A DNA stretch of 9,599 nucleotides from an uncultured Clostridia bacterium (GTDB lineage Bacteria; Bacillota; Clostridia; TANB77; CAG-508): the NCBI GenBank assembly GCA_949746285.1, contig CATJZH010000084.1, positions 1 through 9,599 of the forward strand, written 5' to 3'. The notes beneath the pieces were generated by a model, which was not told the DNA's origin, did no database searches, and saw only the letters and a list, made by a program, of their open reading frames with translations. This document shows positions 1 through 5,515 of this stretch, piece by piece. The position numbers and the translations under genes were made by a program. Within the stretch, counting starts at the first letter, position 1. Every line of letters begins with the position of its first letter.

Positions 1-591
1 ATTTGCAACATTAACAGCATTTGTTACAACAATATCTCCTCCAACTTTTAATGCAATAACTCCTATAACAATATAACATATATCTTTAAAAATAGTGGTA
101 GTATCTTCTAAAACATTATCTTCATTAATATTTTGTTTGCTTTTTATTGTTATAATTATTGTATATCCAATAAATAAAATAAATAATAAAATTAAAAATA
201 ATCCTTCAGTTCTTGTTATGTTTTCTCCAAAATTACATATTAAAATAAAAACTGCAGTTACAACTAAACAAATTGGAATTTCTATTAATTTTGTCTGCCT
301 ACTTATATCTATTTTAGAGAGAACCGCTGATGCCCCTAAAATAAAAAGCAAATTAACAATATTACTACCTACAACATTTCCAATAGACATATCTGGATAT
401 CCTTCTAATGCAGAAGTTATACTAACAAATAATTCTGGCATTGAAGTTCCTATTGATATTATTGTAAGACCAATAACTATTTCTGGAATATGTATTTTTT
501 TAGCCAAGTAACTAGATCCTTCTACTAGAAAATCAGCTCCTTTAACAAGAAAAATAAAACCTATAATTATAAAAAGAATTGATATAACCAT
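1..591 (-). CDS. Na+/Ca2+ exchanger-family (CaCA) transporter, N-terminal part, cut by window edge
   Basis: This is a membrane antiporter of the calcium/cation antiporter (CaCA) family, YrbG-like, expected to exchange Ca2+ for Na+ or another monovalent cation across the cell membrane. Reading from position 591 gives 197 codons with no stop before the window edge, so the C-terminal half lies outside. The translation begins MVISILFIIIGFIFLVKGAD. It contains the alpha-1 repeat signature GTSMPELFVS at about residues 48-57, followed by GNVVGSNIVNLLFILG at about 71-86. These are the hallmark ion-binding segments of the family, and several hydrophobic helices follow. The ATG at 589-591 has an AGGAG ribosome binding site at 601-605 with 9-base spacing. 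It lies downstream of the cohesin genes on the same strand, separated from them by a terminator. Family assignment is secure; ion specificity is inferred. Confidence 0.9.
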   Translation of the reverse strand, partial: MVISILFIIIGFIFLVKGADFLVEGSSYLAKKIHIPEIVIGLTIISIGTSMPELFVSITSALEGYPDMSIGNVVGSNIVNLLFILGASAVLSKIDISRQTKLIEIPICLVVTAVFILICNFGENITRTEGLFLILLFILFIGYTIIITIKSKQNINEDNVLEDTTTIFKDICYIVIGVIALKVGGDIVVTNAVNVAN

Positions 592-650
592 ATTTTCTCT
601 CTCCTATTTCTTTTTTATAAAATATATGTACAAAGTTATTATTTATACAA

Positions 651-685
651 AAAAGAGTAAAATTCTAATAAAATTTTACTCTTTT
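651..685 (-). terminator. Rho-independent terminator after the cohesin gene pair
   Basis: A perfect 14-base inverted repeat (651-664 paired with 672-685, loop 665-671) lies 40 bases beyond the stop codon of the cohesin-anchor gene. On the minus strand the stem is followed by a run of six T. It separates the cohesin operon from the transporter gene. On the plus strand it has only TTTT then AATATTTTT, so it might be weakly bidirectional, but no plus-strand gene ends here. Confidence 0.85.
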
Positions 686-724
686 AATATTTTTATAAAT
701 AAGAAATAGGTTAAGTTTAGCTTA

Positions 725-1531
725 TTACCAACGTCCTCCATTTGTTCCTTTATCTATCATTCTAATTCTTGTATATATTATTAATGCTACTGCAATAACT
801 AATAAAATTACTCCTAATACTATTGATGTAGTTCCTGCATTTGGTAATACTCCATTTTTTAAATTATCAGATGTATTTGCTTTTATAGTTTTATTATCGT
901 TTGTAGTTGTACCTTTATTAGTATCTGTGCCTACATTATTTCTATTATTATTATTTGTTGTTGTATTTCCTTTATTGTTATTGTTTGAAGTATTTCCTGT
1001 AGTATTTCCACCTGGAGTAGTATTTGTATTTGGTTTATCACCTTCTCCTGGATTTACAGGACCTGGGTTTTTTATTTTTATAGTAGTTGTTGTTTCTGCT
1101 GAAAAAATATCAGTTATTCCATTTGAACTTGAAATTTCTTTTATAGCTATTTTTGTATCATTTACGCTTATGTCTTCTTTGGCTTTAAATGTAACTTTAA
1201 ACATTGTTTCTTCTGTTGTAGCATACCCATCATTTCTATCTAATACTAATTTTCCATTTTCATCATTATATGATGGTTTAGTCCATTTTCCTTGAGCTTC
1301 CATTCCTTTATATTCTAAAGCGTTTTTATCATACTCCATTGTTGCCGTTAATGCTATTATACCTCTTTCTGCATCTATATCTTTTACTATAACATCTACT
1401 GTGAATTCTTCTCCTTTTGAAATTTCTGATTTTGAAGGTTTTAAATCTATTTTACATGAAGCTGCAAACACACTACTTGTTAAACATACTGTTATTAATA
1501 AAATTAAACTTAAACATACTATTTTTTTCAT
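725..1531 (-). CDS. Secreted cohesin-domain protein with C-terminal LPNAG and membrane anchor
   Basis: This is a predicted surface-attached cohesin-like protein of 268 residues. Residues 1-24 form a signal peptide ending SSVFA-A. Residues about 28-154 are a cohesin-like beta-sandwich, with a dockerin-binding role known for the family; it shares RGII, YD, FKAKE and SNG-x-x-DI with the cohesin-like domain of the upstream neighbour. Residues 155-226 are a low-complexity Asn/Thr/Gly linker that looks like a wall-spanning stalk. LPNAG at 229-233 precedes a hydrophobic helix (about 235-253) and a tail with Arg and Lys, resembling a sortase signal with Ala in place of Thr. Without a sortase match it would simply be a membrane anchor. 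The ATG at 1531 has a GAGGAAA-type ribosome binding site and follows the dockerin gene by 46 bases, so the two are probably co-transcribed. The ligand is unknown. Confidence 0.85.
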   Translation of the reverse strand: MKKIVCLSLILLITVCLTSSVFAASCKIDLKPSKSEISKGEEFTVDVIVKDIDAERGIIALTATMEYDKNALEYKGMEAQGKWTKPSYNDENGKLVLDRNDGYATTEETMFKVTFKAKEDISVNDTKIAIKEISSSNGITDIFSAETTTTIKIKNPGPVNPGEGDKPNTNTTPGGNTTGNTSNNNNKGNTTTNNNNRNNVGTDTNKGTTTNDNKTIKANTSDNLKNGVLPNAGTTSIVLGVILLVIAVALIIYTRIRMIDKGTNGGRW

Positions 1532-1577
1532 TATTCTTTTTCCTCTTTTCTCTTTATTTTCATTTGTTCATTAATTA

Positions 1578-2609
1578 TTATTCTATTTCCATTAATCCTA
1601 TTATTACTAATTTAAGTTGTGCTAAATCTGTTATGGTTATTTGATTATCTCCATTTATATCAGCTGCTTTTACTGAAACTTCTGGCAATAATTCTAATCC
1701 TATATAATGTAATTTTAATTGTGCTAAATCTGTTATTGTAACCATACCATTCCCATCAATATCAGCAATATCACCTATTACTACTATTGTATATGTTTTT
1801 CTTTCTCCTACTGTAAGAGTCATATTAGTTGCCAAACAATAGTCATCAGAATCTAACAAATTTCCTGATCTATCTTTTAATACTAATTCTTGATTTGTTT
1901 CTACATTAGATTTAAATTTTTTAAAAGTAGTTCCAGGTGCTATTCTTGTAATATGATTTTCTTCTATATTATATTTTTCAGAAGTAAATATTGGCTCTTC
2001 TTCTAATTTTATATTTATATTTAATATTGCATCTTCTGATGGAATATCTTTTTTTCCATTACTTCCTTTTATATCAGTAATTCTTATTGTTGTATCTACA
2101 TCTTCTGTTATTGTTTCTTTAGCTTTAAATTTCATTTTTAATATGAAATCGTTCTCATCAATGTTTTCATTATTTATAAATTCTTCATTATCCATAACAA
2201 AAGTCTTGTTATTTTCATTATACATTATTTGCCACTTTTTTTGTGGAACTAATTCCATTAGTTCTACTATATCTTCATCATAATCTAATTTTCCATATAC
2301 TACTATTATACCCCTATCAATGTCAATTAAATCACTAATTTTTACATTTACTTCAAATTCATCTCCTTTATATAATTGTTCATTATTACTCGTTGTTAAT
2401 GATGTAGTAAATGTTGGAGCTACTGCTCTTGTAGTTTTTAAATTTTTAATATACACATTATGTAGTATTTTTTCGTTAAAACCGAATTTGTTATTATAAA
2501 AATCTTCTTTATTTTCTACTGCATATACTGCACTTCCTAACATAAGGCTAATAACTTGTAATAGAAAAAGTGTAATTATTAAAAGTGTAACTATTTTTTT
2601 TGATTTCAT
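1578..2609 (-). CDS. Secreted cohesin-like protein with C-terminal type I dockerin
   Basis: This is an extracellular protein of 343 residues with no catalytic domain visible. Residues 1-30 are a signal peptide ending GSAVYA. Residues about 65-202 are a cohesin-like domain related to that of the downstream gene. Residues about 207-277 (from EKYNIEENHI to TYTIVVIGD) are a small beta-rich module. I have the impression that such modules precede dockerins in clostridial secreted proteins, but I know no formal name for it. Residues 279-340 are a type I dockerin with two calcium-loop F-hand repeats, DIDGNGMVTITD (283-294) and DINGDNQITITD (317-328), each followed by LAQLKL. Dockerins bind cohesins in a Ca2+-dependent way, so this protein could dock on a cohesin such as the anchored one encoded next to it. 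The ATG at 2609 has an AGGAAGG ribosome binding site. A strong promoter precedes it at 2680-2708. Confidence 0.88.
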   Translation of the reverse strand: MKSKKIVTLLIITLFLLQVISLMLGSAVYAVENKEDFYNNKFGFNEKILHNVYIKNLKTTRAVAPTFTTSLTTSNNEQLYKGDEFEVNVKISDLIDIDRGIIVVYGKLDYDEDIVELMELVPQKKWQIMYNENNKTFVMDNEEFINNENIDENDFILKMKFKAKETITEDVDTTIRITDIKGSNGKKDIPSEDAILNINIKLEEEPIFTSEKYNIEENHITRIAPGTTFKKFKSNVETNQELVLKDRSGNLLDSDDYCLATNMTLTVGERKTYTIVVIGDIADIDGNGMVTITDLAQLKLHYIGLELLPEVSVKAADINGDNQITITDLAQLKLVIIGLMEIE

Positions 2610-2679
2610 AATTCCTTCCTTTCTTAACTTACAATTCTATCTACTTTTAGCATTTTTTACTAATACCGTAGATATTTTT

Positions 2680-2708
2680 ATTTTAACACACACAATATGT
2701 ATAGTCAA
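2680..2708 (-). promoter_or_regulatory. Sigma-A promoter of the cohesin/dockerin operon
   Basis: On the minus strand, TTGACT (2703-2708) and TAAAAT (2680-2685) are separated by exactly 17 bases, and a TG one base before the -10 makes it an extended -10 promoter. Transcription would start near 2673, giving a leader of about 65 bases with no riboswitch that I recognise. The -35 lies only a few bases beyond the csaA stop codon, and I see no terminator between them. Some readthrough from csaA is therefore possible. Confidence 0.8.
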
Positions 2709-2713
2709 CCTTT

Positions 2714-3043
2714 TTAGCCTAATTTATCTCCATTTTCTACACTTTTATCTGGCTTTATTAAAACTACTCCATCTTTACTATATGTTCCTAGTACTAATAC
2801 TTCTGACATAAAAGTAGCTATTTGTCTAGGCGGGAAGTTTACTACACCCAGTATTTGCCTTCCTTTTAGCTCTTCTGTAGAATATAAATTTGTTATTTGA
2901 GCAGAAGATTTTTTTATTCCTATTTCTTCTCCAAAATCAATTTCTAATATATATGCTGGTTTCCTTGCTTTTTCAAATACTTTAGCATTTATAATGCTTC
3001 CAACTCTAATATCTAGTTTCATAAAATCCTCAAATGTTGCCAT
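2714..3043 (-). CDS. csaA: CsaA, tRNA-binding-fold protein (secretion-linked chaperone)
   Basis: This is a 109-residue, full-length member of the CsaA family, a homodimeric OB-fold protein related to the C-terminal tRNA-binding domain of methionyl-tRNA synthetase and Trbp111. In Bacillus subtilis it is described as a chaperone with affinity for SecA and pre-proteins. The whole sequence follows the family pattern: F-x-KLDIRVG near the start, EIDFGEEIGIKKSSAQIT in the middle, then GVVNFPPRQIATFMSEVLVLG, and a C-terminal P-D-x-x-V-x-NGDKLG. Length matches the usual 109-110 residues and no key segment is missing. The ATG at 3043 has a TAGGAGG ribosome binding site. A link to export of the secreted cohesin proteins encoded next door is only suggestive. 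Confidence 0.93.
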   Translation of the reverse strand: MATFEDFMKLDIRVGSIINAKVFEKARKPAYILEIDFGEEIGIKKSSAQITNLYSTEELKGRQILGVVNFPPRQIATFMSEVLVLGTYSKDGVVLIKPDKSVENGDKLG

Positions 3044-3073
3044 ACCGACCTCCTATAAATTTTATACTAGATT

Positions 3074-3086
3074 ATTATACATTATA
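3074..3086 (-). promoter_or_regulatory. Probable -10 elements for csaA
   Basis: Two TATAAT hexamers occur on the minus strand at 3074-3079 and 3081-3086, about 30-40 bases upstream of the csaA start codon. No good -35 is seen at 16-18 bases from either; the sequence there is T-rich. It is a likely but weakly supported start point for csaA transcription, independent of the DUF4097-like gene upstream. Confidence 0.4.
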
Positions 3087-3110
3087 GAAATAAAAAAAAC
3101 TAGTAGTATT

Positions 3111-3902
3111 TTAATTTTCTATTTTTATATCACCACAACTGTTTTTTATTTTCAAAATTGTTTCAGAATATCTATTATTTGTATTTATTTTTAAATCTCC
3201 TAAATCTGTTTTAGCATCAACATAAATTTCATTTGTATTTCCAATTTTTATGTCTCCAAAAGATGAGTTTATATTTGAAAATTCTTGTATATAAAGATTT
3301 TGTATTTTTATATCTCCACAATCATTTTTTATATCACATTTATTTAATACTTCTTCTATTTTTATATCTCCATAAGAATTTTCTATTCTAGCATTTTTAA
3401 TTTTTCCTAATTTTACATTCCCACATGATTCTTTAATGCTTATATCTGCATTTTCTAAATCTGCTATATCTATATCTCCATAATCTGCTCTAATATCTAT
3501 ATAATTTTCATATTCTTTGGGTATATAAATTAGTATATCTTTTTTATTTACACCAAAAGATATAATTTTATTTTTTTCAGAATAATCAATTCTTAAAATA
3601 CTATTTTCAAATTCAACTTTTAAATCTTGAGCATTTCTTCCATAAACAACAACTTTAAATTTACCATCTAAACTTTCTTTAAAATTAATATCTCCAGCTG
3701 ATGATATTATTTCTAATTTTTCAATTTTTTCATCATATACTTTATCAAATATTATATTTTCATATTTTTTTACTTCTCCCATAAAAAATATATTTTCCGC
3801 TCTTCCTGTTAAATTCATATATAAAAATGCTATTAAAAATATAATTAAAATTACTAAAATAATTATTAAGCTCATTATTATCCCTTTATTCTTCACTAGC
3901 AT
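3111..3902 (-). CDS. Membrane-anchored DUF4097-like repeat protein (GDIKI repeats)
   Basis: A 263-residue protein with one N-terminal membrane helix (about residues 9-29) and an extracytoplasmic domain made of repeats. A Gly-Asp-Ile/Val/Leu turn recurs at about residues 70, 142, 161, 178, 196, 216, 235 and 258, usually as S/D-x-[C/Y/F]-GDIKI. In the second half the spacing is about 17-23 residues. This is the signature of the DUF4097 / putative adhesin family, thought to form a right-handed beta-helix; its biochemical role is not established. The start is uncertain. ATG at 3902 overlaps the regulator gene by 17 bases and follows AAAGGGGG at short spacing. ATG at 3875 follows AAAGGGA at better spacing and avoids overlap, but loses two N-terminal lysines that suit the positive-inside rule. 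Co-transcription with the upstream regulator is nearly certain. Confidence 0.8.
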   Translation of the reverse strand: MLVKNKGIIMSLIIILVILIIFLIAFLYMNLTGRAENIFFMGEVKKYENIIFDKVYDEKIEKLEIISSAGDINFKESLDGKFKVVVYGRNAQDLKVEFENSILRIDYSEKNKIISFGVNKKDILIYIPKEYENYIDIRADYGDIDIADLENADISIKESCGNVKLGKIKNARIENSYGDIKIEEVLNKCDIKNDCGDIKIQNLYIQEFSNINSSFGDIKIGNTNEIYVDAKTDLGDLKINTNNRYSETILKIKNSCGDIKIEN

Positions 3903-4542
3903 CTTCCCCCTTTAATAAAAATATTAATTTAACGATTTCACACATTAAACCTCCTACAACAAAAATTATCCATGTTATATGCCATCCCATTGTTGTAAAA
4001 CTTACAATAAAATATACAATTGTAGAAGCTACTCCAATTATTGAATTTATTTCTTTTATAATTGTTTTTTCTTTTTTCTCTTTTTTTGTTTCCTCAAATT
4101 TGGGTATAGAAATAAAATGTTTAACTATTCGTGCTGTTGGTATTGCTATAACACATAAAAATATTGATACTATTATTATTTCATTTATATTTAGCATTTC
4201 AATAGCAGTAATAAATAAAGCTACTGCAACTATATAAGTAAATACAGACGTACTTATTACTTCGCCAGTTTTTCTTTTTATATCCTCTTTTGATATTGTT
4301 GTTTCATTTAAGTTATTTTCTTGAATTTTATTATTCTCTTCTTTCTTTTCTCCTTTCAATAATTCATCTGTACTTATTTCAAATAATTCGCATAATGGTA
4401 CTATTTTATCAAAATCAGGAGTGCTTTGATTAGTTTCCCATTTTGAAACAGTTTGTCTAGTAACATTTAATTTTTCTGCAACTTCTTCTTGTGATAAATT
4501 TCTTGATTTTCTTAATTCAAATATCTTTTCTCCTATATTCAT
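3886..4542 (-). CDS. XRE-family regulator with C-terminal membrane domain
   Basis: A 218-residue DNA-binding membrane protein. Residues 1-62 are a Cro/C1-type helix-turn-helix (LSQEEVAEKLNVTRQTVSKWE at about 16-36, followed by the typical P-x-x-x-K-I-V-PLCELFEISTDELLKG). A charged linker (63-95) follows, then four predicted membrane helices at about 97-117, 120-139, 166-184 and 188-210, with a Lys-rich cytoplasmic loop between the pairs. Such HTH-membrane proteins are common in Firmicutes and are thought to sense the membrane or an attached partner. The frame is open further upstream to 4584, but ATG at 4542 matches the family N-terminus (MNIGEKIFELRK) and has AAAGGAAAGGTG just upstream, so I chose it. 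Its stop overlaps or abuts the start of the DUF4097-like gene, suggesting translational coupling and a shared function. Confidence 0.85.
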   Translation of the reverse strand: MNIGEKIFELRKSRNLSQEEVAEKLNVTRQTVSKWETNQSTPDFDKIVPLCELFEISTDELLKGEKKEENNKIQENNLNETTISKEDIKRKTGEVISTSVFTYIVAVALFITAIEMLNINEIIIVSIFLCVIAIPTARIVKHFISIPKFEETKKEKKEKTIIKEINSIIGVASTIVYFIVSFTTMGWHITWIIFVVGGLMCEIVKLIFLLKGEDASEE

Positions 4543-4585
4543 CTTAAAACACCTTTCCTTTCTAGATAAGATTATATATTTCATC

Positions 4586-4624
4586 TTGGTTGCATTCCAC
4601 CAATTATACCTTAAAATTTGTCAA
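4586..4624 (-). promoter_or_regulatory. Putative promoter/operator region of the XRE regulator
   Basis: A TATAAT (minus strand, 4603-4608) lies about 60 bases before the regulator start. Just downstream of it is a short inverted repeat, TTGGT/ACCAA (4586-4590 and 4599-4603), where a self-acting repressor could bind. A TTGACA at 4619-4624 is only 10 bases from the -10, too close for a normal sigma-A promoter. Only the -10 is offered as likely; the inverted repeat has just 5-base arms and could be chance. Confidence 0.35.
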
Positions 4625-4650
4625 CTGATATTAACATTTATATAATAAAA

Positions 4651-4664
4651 GACCCTAATGGGTC
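4651..4664 (-). terminator. Short hairpin terminator after the papain-like hydrolase gene
   Basis: On the minus strand GACCC-ATTA-GGGTC is followed at once by TTTTATTATA, 4 bases after the hydrolase gene's stop codon. The stem has only five base pairs, three of them G-C, so termination may be partial. Confidence 0.55.
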
Positions 4665-4668
4665 AAAT

Positions 4669-5244
4669 TTAACATACTTCTTTCATATGTGGTTTTACTA
4701 ACTTTTCTAGTAGATTTACTTTTTCTATGTTATAATCTTTTAATTTTCCTTCATATAGTAATTTTATATTTTCTAATTTTTTAAAATGCTCTGGCTTTAT
4801 CATATCTGGTAAATTTGTTTTTACACCTGCTGTTTCTATAACATATTTTACAAACTCTGCACAATAAAATGAATCTTTAAACTCTATCCTTTTATGAAAT
4901 CCTACTGCAAAAAGTCCTATTACATTAAATTTGTGCAATTGTTTAGTATTTTTTATATAATTTATTAGTCCTACAATTTTTTGATATTTATCATCTTCTA
5001 TTTCTAAAGAATATATTTTAGTTCGTGTAAGTTTAAATCTTTTAAATGTTCCAAATTCTATACCTTCGTGAACAAAACCACCCCAAAAAGGGTTATATGG
5101 ATTTAATCTCCCAAAACTATACATTTCATTTAATTGACTATCTAATGAAATTGATACATGTGAAAATTCATCTTTTGTATATGATCTTATTAATCTAGAT
5201 AGTAAAGTTCCTGTGTGCGTTAATACTATGTATATCTTTTTCAT
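4669..5244 (-). CDS. Predicted permuted papain-like (NlpC/P60 superfamily) hydrolase
   Basis: A 191-residue protein, apparently cytoplasmic or not classically exported since no signal peptide is seen. The likely catalytic residues are in the circularly permuted order known for YiiX/LRAT-type members of the NlpC/P60 superfamily. A His lies in DEFSHVSISLD (His29), and a Cys lies in DSFYCAEFVKYVIE (Cys128), which would start the nucleophile helix. Between them are a YSFGR segment (42-46) and a hydrophobic stretch, VIGLFAVGF. Members of this group cleave amide or ester bonds; the substrate here is unknown. The ATG at 5244 has a strong AAAGGAG ribosome binding site. The gene stands alone, with its own -10 and a short terminator, and is divergent from the plus-strand gene at 5504. 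Family assignment rests on the two motifs and is likely but not proven. Confidence 0.7.
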   Translation of the reverse strand: MKKIYIVLTHTGTLLSRLIRSYTKDEFSHVSISLDSQLNEMYSFGRLNPYNPFWGGFVHEGIEFGTFKRFKLTRTKIYSLEIEDDKYQKIVGLINYIKNTKQLHKFNVIGLFAVGFHKRIEFKDSFYCAEFVKYVIETAGVKTNLPDMIKPEHFKKLENIKLLYEGKLKDYNIEKVNLLEKLVKPHMKEVC

Positions 5245-5292
5245 TTTTTCTCCTTTAGTGTTTTTGTTTTATTATATTTTTTTACTTTTATT

Positions 5293-5301
5293 ATTATAAC
5301 A
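5293..5301 (-). promoter_or_regulatory. Extended -10 promoter element of the papain-like hydrolase gene
   Basis: TGTTATAAT on the minus strand (TG at 5300-5301, TATAAT at 5293-5298) sits about 50 bases before the hydrolase start codon. The -35 position has no good match (near TACATT), which is common for extended -10 promoters. Confidence 0.55.
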
Positions 5302-5353
5302 TATAAATACTAAATAATGTATTATTTAATAAAAAATTAAGAAAATTGTCATA

Positions 5354-5386
5354 TTTATAGTTATAATTTACATTTTATAGTTATAA
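5354..5386 (+). repeat. Two 13-bp direct repeats upstream of the plus-strand promoter
   Basis: TTTATAGTTATAA occurs exactly at 5354-5366 and again at 5374-5386, 20 bases apart, which is about two helical turns and places both on the same DNA face. The second copy ends 8 bases before the -35 of the promoter at 5395. The placement suits an activator site or an AT-rich UP-like element. It also matches inverted copies on the other side of the promoter. Confidence 0.6.
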
Positions 5387-5394
5387 AAATATAT

Positions 5395-5423
5395 TTGCAG
5401 AGTTATGTAAAGTGTGTTATAAT
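5395..5423 (+). promoter_or_regulatory. Strong extended -10 sigma-A promoter for the plus-strand gene
   Basis: TTGCAG (5395-5400) and a perfect TATAAT (5418-5423) are separated by 17 bases, with TG one base upstream of the -10 (5415-5416). Transcription should begin near 5430, giving a leader of about 74 bases. It is the only obvious plus-strand promoter in the window and is well placed to express the gene at 5504 alone. Confidence 0.8.
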
Positions 5424-5435
5424 ACTATTTATGCA

Positions 5436-5452
5436 AACTATAGTAACTATAA
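5436..5452 (+). promoter_or_regulatory. Inverted copies of the TATAGTT repeat just downstream of the transcription start
   Basis: AACTATA occurs at 5436-5442 and 5445-5451, 9 bases apart. It is the reverse complement of the TATAGTT core found at 5356-5362 and 5376-5382. A longer match, TAACTATAA (5444-5452), is the exact complement of nine bases of the upstream repeats. Sites both upstream of the -35 and over the first transcribed bases are typical of repressor operators that can loop. The protein that would bind is not identified. Confidence 0.45.
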
Positions 5453-5454
5453 TT

Positions 5455-5515
5455 TGTGGAGACTTCTCCACATGATACCGATTTTTTAAAGGAGGATTTT
5501 ACAATGGGGTATCAT
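5455..5515 (+). promoter_or_regulatory. Leader with two adjacent inverted repeats, one enclosing the ribosome binding site
   Basis: The first repeat, TGTGGAG-ACTT-CTCCACA (5455-5472), would fold in RNA as a 7-base-pair hairpin with a four-base loop. Immediately next to it ATGATACC (5472-5479) is the exact complement of GGTATCAT (5508-5515). Pairing of these would close a 28-base loop holding the AAAGGAGG ribosome binding site (5488-5495) and the ATG (5504-5506). The arrangement could control translation, or the first palindrome could be a DNA operator. Both are inferences from complementarity only. Confidence 0.45.
5488..5495 (+). promoter_or_regulatory. Ribosome binding site fixing the plus-strand gene start
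   Basis: AAAGGAGG lies 8 bases before the ATG at 5504. The frame is open back to a GTG at 5456, but that codon sits inside a palindrome and has no ribosome binding site, so 5504 is the start. Confidence 0.85.

Noticed and set aside
95..511. Open plus-strand frame of about 138 codons.
   Set aside because: It lies opposite the transporter gene, whose GTSMPELFVS motif proves the minus strand is coding.
927..1295. Open plus-strand frame rich in Leu/Val/Phe, opposite the cohesin-anchor gene.
   Set aside because: It is the mirror of the Asn/Thr linker and cohesin codons. It has no ribosome binding site, and the minus-strand protein has clear domains.
1454..1470. Possible lipoprotein cysteine (Cys26) in the cohesin-anchor protein.
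   Set aside because: The preceding residues are AAS rather than a lipobox with Leu/Val/Ile at -3, so a normal signal peptidase I site fits better.
3085..3112. ACTAGT palindrome with T-run after the DUF4097-like gene as a terminator.
   Set aside because: Only about three base pairs could form with a usable loop, too weak for a rho-independent terminator.
3120..3500. Recurring short DNA motif (TTTTATATCTCC and variants) that looks like a repeat array.
   Set aside because: It is the coding sequence for GDIKI-type protein repeats. Spacing is uneven and in whole codons, so it is not a CRISPR array.
4543..4584. Upstream ATG that would add 14 residues to the XRE regulator.
   Set aside because: The extra residues do not belong to the helix-turn-helix family pattern, and the internal ATG has the ribosome binding site.
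4603..4624. TTGACA and TATAAT consensus boxes together upstream of the XRE regulator.
   Set aside because: They are only 10 bases apart, so they cannot be the -35 and -10 of one sigma-A promoter.
5456..5503. GTG start that would lengthen the orphan gene by 16 codons.
   Set aside because: It has no ribosome binding site and falls in the palindrome, whereas ATG at 5504 has AAAGGAGG at ideal spacing.
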